The position numbers and the translations under genes were made by a program. This document shows positions 59,298-64,000 of a stretch of DNA of 64,000 nucleotides, one piece after another (position 1 is the stretch's first letter; the number at the start of each line of letters is the position of its first letter). Source of the stretch: Thermoleophilia bacterium (lineage in GTDB: Bacteria > Actinomycetota > Thermoleophilia > RBG-16-64-13). Where the stretch lies: the NCBI GenBank assembly GCA_027493445.1, contig JAOSKU010000001.1, forward strand, positions 1,104,501 through 1,168,500, read 5' to 3'. A model generated the notes under the pieces. It saw only the letters and a program-made list of their open reading frames with translations. It did not search any database and was not told where the DNA came from.

Positions 59298-60736
59298 TAA
59301 AGATTGAGGACCACCATCTTGAGGTCGGTCATCTCCTCCACGGCGAAATGAGGCCCCTCCCGCCCCAGCCCGCTGCCCTTGACCCCGCCGTAGGGCATGT
59401 GATCCACCCGGTAGTTCGAGGTATCGTTGACCATGATGCCCCCCACCCGCAGAGCCCGCACCGCTGCGAAGGCCGTGTCGAGGCTCTCGGTGAAGATTCC
59501 GGCCTGCAGGCCGTAGGGAGAGTCGTTCACCATGCCGAAGGCCTCGTCCAGGTCGGTGAAGGGCACCAGCGAAACTACGGGAGCGAAGACCTCGCGGCAC
59601 ATGACCTTCATCTCCGGGCGCACACCGACCAGCACCGTAGGCTGCACCACGGCGCCCTTCCGCGTGCCGCCCACCAGCACCTGAGCGCCGGCCTGCACGG
59701 CCTCTTCGATCCAGCTCTCGGCCCGCTCGGCCTCGGCCTGACTGATCATGGGACCCACGTCGGTAGCCGGATCCAAGGGGTCGCCCACTACCAGGGCCTC
59801 GGTGGCGGCCAGGAAGCGCTCGACGAACTCCCTCCAGCGGGACTGGTGCACATAGAGCCTCTGCACTGACAGGCAGACCTGCCCAGAGTTGGCATACGCG
59901 GCGTTCACCACCGCCGGAAAGACCTTCGCGAAGTCGGCATCCGCCGCCACCACCACGGCCGAATTAGAGCCGAGCTCCAGGATCACGCGCTTGAGGCCGG
60001 CACGCGCCAGGATGCCCCGCCCCACAGCCGGACTGCCGGTGAAGCTCACCACAGCAATCCTCGAGTCGGAGACCAGGGCGTCTCCCACGACGCTGCCCTT
60101 GCCGGTCAGGATGTTCACCGACCCCGCCGGGAACCCAGCCTCTACCAGCAGCCGGCCGAGGTGGAAGGCCGTGAGCGGGGTTGCACTCGCCGGTTTCAGC
60201 ACCACGCTGTTTCCGGCCGCCAGCGCGGGAGCCACCTTGTGGGCCACCAGATTCAGCGGGAAGTTGAAGGGCGAGATGGCCGCCACGGGTCCCTTTGGGA
60301 CGCGAATCCAGAAACCCATGCGATTCTCCGCGCCCCGGCCCGCGTCCATGGGGACCGTCTCGCCTTGGATCCGCTTGGCCTCCTCGGCCGCAAAGCGAAA
60401 AGTCTGTTCCCCTCGATCCGCCTCGGCCAGCGCGTACTTGAGGGCTTTGCCCGCTTCGGCGGCAATCGTGCGTCCCAGTACCTCCCGGTCTCGAGCGATG
60501 AAGTCGGCGGTCGCATTCAGGCGCCTTGCCCGTTCGTGGGCCGGCGTAACCTCCGTCACCGCGAAGGCTTCGCTCGCCGCGCGGACGGCATCCTCCACCT
60601 CCTCGGGCGTGGCCATGGGGATGTGCGCCAACTCCGAGCCGTCGTAGGGGTTGTACAGCGGATAACTCTCTCCCCGGCTCCTCACCCAGGAGCCCCCAAT
60701 CAGAAGCCGCTCGGCGGTCGCTGTCTTGGTCACCAT
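59297..60736 (-). CDS. NAD(P)-dependent aldehyde dehydrogenase
   Basis: 479 residues from ATG at 60736 with GGAGG upstream (ATG 60751 also possible). ALDH landmarks: AISPFNFPLNLVAHKVAPAL, VVLKPASATPLTA, VSFTGSPAVGRGI, catalytic Glu in VILELGSNSAVVV, catalytic Cys in NSGQVCLSVQRLY, and EVFAPVVSLVPF. The pattern fits the lactaldehyde/succinate-semialdehyde-like group. Behind an MFS transporter and hisHAF in the same direction; a shared role is not evident. Stop abuts repeat copy H. Confidence 0.94.
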   Translation of the reverse strand: MVTKTATAERLLIGGSWVRSRGESYPLYNPYDGSELAHIPMATPEEVEDAVRAASEAFAVTEVTPAHERARRLNATADFIARDREVLGRTIAAEAGKALKYALAEADRGEQTFRFAAEEAKRIQGETVPMDAGRGAENRMGFWIRVPKGPVAAISPFNFPLNLVAHKVAPALAAGNSVVLKPASATPLTAFHLGRLLVEAGFPAGSVNILTGKGSVVGDALVSDSRIAVVSFTGSPAVGRGILARAGLKRVILELGSNSAVVVAADADFAKVFPAVVNAAYANSGQVCLSVQRLYVHQSRWREFVERFLAATEALVVGDPLDPATDVGPMISQAEAERAESWIEEAVQAGAQVLVGGTRKGAVVQPTVLVGVRPEMKVMCREVFAPVVSLVPFTDLDEAFGMVNDSPYGLQAGIFTESLDTAFAAVRALRVGGIMVNDTSNYRVDHMPYGGVKGSGLGREGPHFAVEEMTDLKMVVLNL

Positions 60737-60756
60737 GTCGTCGTCCTCCATGCGCG

Positions 60757-62031
60757 CTACGCTATCGGGTGTATACCCGCGCCTCGGTCCTGCGAAGCCC
60801 CCTGTCGGGCCAGAGGCGCGTAGAAGACCAGAGCGAGAAGGCCCCCGACGATCGTGAGGGCGAAGGCGGTCGCGTAGGCCTCGGGCGGGTAGTGCCCCTG
60901 CGGATCACGGCCGAAGGAGCCGACGATCACGCCCATGGACCACTGCAGCAAGGCCGTGCCCCCAATGCCGAACAGATTCACGGCTGTGACGGCCCGGCCG
61001 GTCATGGACGTGGGGAATACCGCCCGCACGTGGGCCATGAGCAGAATGTTGGCGGCTCCGGCGACGCCGAACAGCGGGTAGGCCACCCGCACCACCGCCT
61101 CCTGCCCCGCGAGCCCTCCCAGGACGATGGCGCACTGGGCCGCCAGGAAAAAGGCCGGTCGTCGCAACCAGCACCCTCTGCTTGCCGAACCGTTCGGCCA
61201 GCCACCCGCTGGAGAGATACCCCACGAGCGCCCCGGCCGATAGGGAGACCAGCACGTTGCCGACCTCGATCTGGGGCATGCGCAGCACGTCGTAGAGCAA
61301 GGGCCCGCCCCACAACCCCTGCACCGAGAGCAGGGTACCGACCAGGAAAAAGTCCAGCAGGGCGATGCGCCAGAAACGCAGGTCGCGGAAAACGTCGGCC
61401 AGTCCCCCGGTCCGATCTCCTCCGGCGCGCCAGTCGACGCCCGGCGGGGCATTCCGTACCCAAGCGACGATGGTCCCGGAGCTGACCGCTACCAGGAGGC
61501 TGCCCCCAGGAAAACGCTACGCCAGCCGAAGGTCTGGTTGAACCAGGCGAGAGGCGTGCCCGCCCCCAAAGCCCCCAAGGCGCCCATCCCTACCAGGTAG
61601 CCCGAGGCCGTGGCGAACTTGCCCACCGAGAACCACCGGCTGAAGACCTTGAGCGACCCCATGTAGACACCGGCCATGCCCGCACCGATGAGAGCCCGTC
61701 CCAGAGCCAGCTGAGCGAACCCGTGGGCCGTGCCGAAGAGCAGGCTGCCCAGGGCGGTCACCAGCATGAGGCCGGGAGTGACATAGCGGGGACCGAAGCG
61801 GTCCAGGGCCGCGCCCAGAGGAAGCTGCACAGCCGCGAAGCTGACGTAGAACAGGCTGGTCATGAGACCCAGGTGTGAGGCCGATAGGGAGAGGTCGGCG
61901 CTCAGGTCCTTGGCGATGACCGCGTTGGTCGAGCGGTAGAACTGGGAGAGGAAGTAAGCGGCGGCGAGGACGGCGAAGATGGCCGTGCGACGGGAGAGGA
62001 TACCGTTCGGCGAGCCGAGCCCCAAGGGCAT
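60757..62031 (-). CDS. MFS transporter (two apparent frameshifts)
   Basis: Restored length 424 residues, 12 predicted TM helices, ATG at 62031 one base after the hisF stop. The first half ([56 protein letters not shown]) is intact to FLGAAS. Adding a G in a five-G run (61503-61507) gives [19 protein letters not shown]. Removing one base near the A5 run at 61149-61153 joins VLVATTGLF to [12 protein letters not shown]. The C-terminal half ends normally at 60757. Resembles nitrate/organic-acid MFS permeases; substrate unknown. Followed 20 bases later by the aldehyde dehydrogenase gene. Confidence 0.82.
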
Positions 62032-62032
62032 G

Positions 62033-62797
62033 CTACAACCGCACAGGGATGCCCCGGGCGGCCATGTGCTCCTTCGCTTCCCGGATGGTGTACTGCCCGT
62101 AGTGGAAGATCGAAGCGGCCAGGACGGCGTCGGCGCCCCCCTGCTCGACGACCTCCACCAGGTGGTCCAGGTTGCCGGCACCGCCGCTGGCGATCACCGG
62201 TACATTCACAGCCTCGGCCACCACTCGAGTCAGGGCGATGTCATACCCGTCCTTGGTCCCGTCGCGGTCCATTGAGGTCAGCAGCACTTCGCCTGCACCG
62301 GCGGCCACCGCCTCGCGGGCCCAGGCCACCGCGTCCTTGCTTGTGGAGAGCCGCCCGCCGTTCAGGTAGGCCTCCCAGCGGGGAGGATCGACCGAGACTT
62401 GCTTGGCGTCGATCGCGATGACCACGCACTGCGACCCGAAGCGGCGGGCGCAGATGGTCAGCAGCCCCGGATCCTTCAGGGCCGCCGAGTTCAAGCTGAC
62501 CTTGTCCGCCCCGGCGTTCAGCAGGGCGCGTACATCGTCTTCGCTTCGGATGCCACCTCCGATGGTGAAGGGGATGAATAGCTCCTCGGCGCAGCGCCGG
62601 GCCAGCTCGACGATCGTCTCCCGGCGCTCGTGCGAGGCGGTGATATCCAGGAAGACCAGCTCATCGCCGCCCTCCTGATCGTAGCGGGAAGCCAGCTCCA
62701 CCGGATCGCCGGCGTCGCGGATGTCCACGAAATTCGTGCCTTTGACGACCCGCCCCTTATCGACGTCGAGGCAGGGGATGATGCGCTTGAGGTGCAC
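62033..62797 (-). CDS. hisF: Imidazole glycerol phosphate synthase subunit HisF
   Basis: 254 residues from GTG at 62797. Cyclase subunit of histidine biosynthesis: [20 protein letters not shown] with catalytic Asp11-type residue, [27 protein letters not shown] with the second catalytic Asp, [15 protein letters not shown] and [14 protein letters not shown]. Uses ammonia from HisH to make IGP and AICAR. Ordered hisH-hisA-hisF leftward. Confidence 0.97.
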   Translation of the reverse strand: MHLKRIIPCLDVDKGRVVKGTNFVDIRDAGDPVELASRYDQEGGDELVFLDITASHERRETIVELARRCAEELFIPFTIGGGIRSEDDVRALLNAGADKVSLNSAALKDPGLLTICARRFGSQCVVIAIDAKQVSVDPPRWEAYLNGGRLSTSKDAVAWAREAVAAGAGEVLLTSMDRDGTKDGYDIALTRVVAEAVNVPVIASGGAGNLDHLVEVVEQGGADAVLAASIFHYGQYTIREAKEHMAARGIPVRL

Positions 62798-62799
62798 GG

Positions 62800-63525
62800 C
62801 TACGCCTCGAGGACCTGCCGCGCCTCGGCCACGGTAAACCGCCCGTCGTACAGGGCCCGCCCCGCGATGACTCCACTGACGCCCAAGGGTTCGAGCTGCT
62901 TGAGGGCGCGCAGGTCGCTGAGGGTGGTCACCCCGCCGGAGGCGATCAGCTGCAGGTCGGTCGCCTCCGCCATCTGCTTCAGACCGGGGACGTTCACTCC
63001 GGTCAGCATTCCGTCGCGGGCGATGTCGGTGTAGAGGATCTCGCGCACGCCCACGCCACGGAGTCGCTCGGCGAACGTCACGGCGGTCATCCCGCTCTTC
63101 TTGAGCCAGCCGTGGGTGCGCACGTATCCCCCCTCGGCGTCGACCGCCACCACCAGCCGTTCATTCCAGGTGGCCAGGGCACTCTTCAGGAAGACCTCGT
63201 CGAGCAAGGCGCTCGTGCCAATGACCAGTCGAGCCACGGGGCTCCGCCCCACCGTCTCCAGCGCCGCCAGGTCACGGACGCCTCCCCCGAACTGCACGGG
63301 CACAGCCACCGACTCGGCGATGCGCCGGACGATCTCAAAGTTGCGGGGCGCTCCCTCGCGCGCCCCATCGAGGTCGACTACATGCAGGTACTGCGCCCCT
63401 TCGGAGACCCAATGGCGGGCCACCTCCACTGGGTCGTTGCCGAAGACGGTGGCGTCGGTGAAATCGCCGCGGCGCAGCCTGACACAGAGGCCGTTCTGAA
63501 TGTCGATAGCGGGAAAGAGTCGCAC
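62800..63525 (-). CDS. hisA: HisA, phosphoribosylformimino-AICAR ribotide isomerase
   Basis: 241 residues from GTG at 63525 with GGAGGAG upstream. [20 protein letters not shown] carries the first catalytic Asp, [16 protein letters not shown] the second, and [15 protein letters not shown] and [16 protein letters not shown] the phosphate loops. Amadori isomerase of histidine biosynthesis; a PriA-like dual role (trp pathway) cannot be excluded in actinobacteria. Two bases separate it from hisF. Confidence 0.96.
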   Translation of the reverse strand: MRLFPAIDIQNGLCVRLRRGDFTDATVFGNDPVEVARHWVSEGAQYLHVVDLDGAREGAPRNFEIVRRIAESVAVPVQFGGGVRDLAALETVGRSPVARLVIGTSALLDEVFLKSALATWNERLVVAVDAEGGYVRTHGWLKKSGMTAVTFAERLRGVGVREILYTDIARDGMLTGVNVPGLKQMAEATDLQLIASGGVTTLSDLRALKQLEPLGVSGVIAGRALYDGRFTVAEARQVLEA

Positions 63526-63551
63526 CAGGATCTCCTCCTAGGCCGGTTCGT

Positions 63552-64000
63552 TCAGCCTTGGTACACGCGCCGGGCGAAGTTCTCGTACAGACGCAAGCCA
63601 AGGGCGCTGGACTTCTCCGGATGGAACTGAAAGGCGGCCACGTTGTCGAGCTCGACGCCCGAGACGAAGGTCAGCCCGTACTCCGTGGTCGTCAGCACGT
63701 CGGCCGGACGGACAGGTACCACCACGTAGCTGTGGACGAAGTAGAAGGCGGCGCCGTCGGGGATCCCCTCCGTGAGATCAGAATCCTTCATCGACTCCAC
63801 CTGGTTCCAGCCGATGTGCGGCACCTTCAGGTCGGCGGGCAGGCGGCGCACGTCGCCCCGCACCAGACCGAGGCCCGGCACCCCGGGGCTCTCCTCGCTC
63901 CCCTCGAAGAGGAGCTGCAGGCCGAGACAGACGCCCAGGAAGGGAACACCGGCCGCCACTCGTTCCCCGATCACCTGGGGAAGCCCCCTGCGTTCGAGCT
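63552..64000 (-). CDS. hisH: HisH, imidazole glycerol phosphate synthase glutaminase subunit (5' truncated by window)
   Basis: The last ~149 residues are present; the N-terminus lies beyond the window. Class I glutaminase: catalytic Cys in FLGVCLGLQLLFEGSEE, PHIGWNQVE, FYFVHSYVV, and the His-Glu pair in AAFQFHPEKS. Supplies ammonia to HisF. Twenty-six bases upstream of hisA. Confidence 0.95.
   Translation of the reverse strand, partial: LERRGLPQVIGERVAAGVPFLGVCLGLQLLFEGSEESPGVPGLGLVRGDVRRLPADLKVPHIGWNQVESMKDSDLTEGIPDGAAFYFVHSYVVVPVRPADVLTTTEYGLTFVSGVELDNVAAFQFHPEKSSALGLRLYENFARRVYQG

Overview
The window is a gene-dense, GC-rich bacterial chromosome segment with no rRNA, tRNA, CRISPR array, phage or transposase gene visible. 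Many genes overlap by 1-4 bases (ATGA, GTGA, TGATG) and GTG/TTG starts are common. The gene content (Kor/Vor-type ferredoxin oxidoreductase, MetV-like protein, flavodiiron protein, rubrerythrin, selenocysteine proteins, LppM-like lipoprotein, STAS/RsbW pair, PspC) suggests an anaerobic or microaerophilic high-GC Gram-positive-type lineage, possibly a deep actinobacterial group. That placement is an inference with low confidence.

Layout. 0-6.3 kb: ParA, a B12-binding-type radical SAM protein, and a response regulator / histidine kinase / LarA-like operon. 6.4-11.3 kb: a Spy-like secreted protein and the glycine cleavage genes gcvT-gcvPA-gcvPB without gcvH. 11.4-14.4 kb: a four-subunit 2-oxoacid:ferredoxin oxidoreductase. 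15-15.7 kb: two divergent XRE regulators around three identical palindromes. 16-19 kb: acyl-CoA dehydrogenase, DUF35 protein and thiolase-like protein. 19.1-29.2 kb: a divergent complex I locus (nuoA-H-J-K-L-N leftward, nuoB-C-D and a NuoI/GltD chimera rightward) with no nuoE, F, G or M. 29-36 kb: polysaccharide deacetylase, STAS/RsbW pair, selenoprotein SelD, and a Fur-family gene with a CbiMN-Q-O metal transporter. 36-45 kb: zinc-ribbon proteins, dcd, QueG-like protein, flavin oxidoreductases, MetV-like protein, flavodiiron protein and rubrerythrin. 45.5-48 kb: an operon in which two consecutive genes (GNAT-rhodanese and glutaredoxin) each carry an in-frame UGA at the catalytic position, followed by a methyltransferase. 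48-52.5 kb: ADP-ribosylglycohydrolase and cell-envelope genes. 52.9-59 kb: a hydantoin/pyrimidine catabolic operon. 59.3-64 kb: aldehyde dehydrogenase, MFS transporter and hisF-hisA-hisH.

Three themes stand out. First, selenium: SelD, a rhodanese and a glutaredoxin each read through UGA, and each UGA is followed 13-14 nt later by a hairpin whose loop begins with G, as expected for bacterial SECIS elements. Second, complex I seems to have swapped its NADH module (NuoEFG) for a GltD-like FAD/NAD(P) domain inserted inside NuoI. Third, an imperfectly palindromic intergenic repeat of roughly 160-220 bp occurs in at least eight full or partial copies, often at gene ends and sometimes supplying the stop codon.

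Quality note: nine genes need one- or two-base corrections, nearly always one missing G in a G/C run, to restore full-length conserved proteins. Restored lengths are always whole codons. I treat these as base-call errors or very recent slippage, and give coordinates spanning the restored gene.
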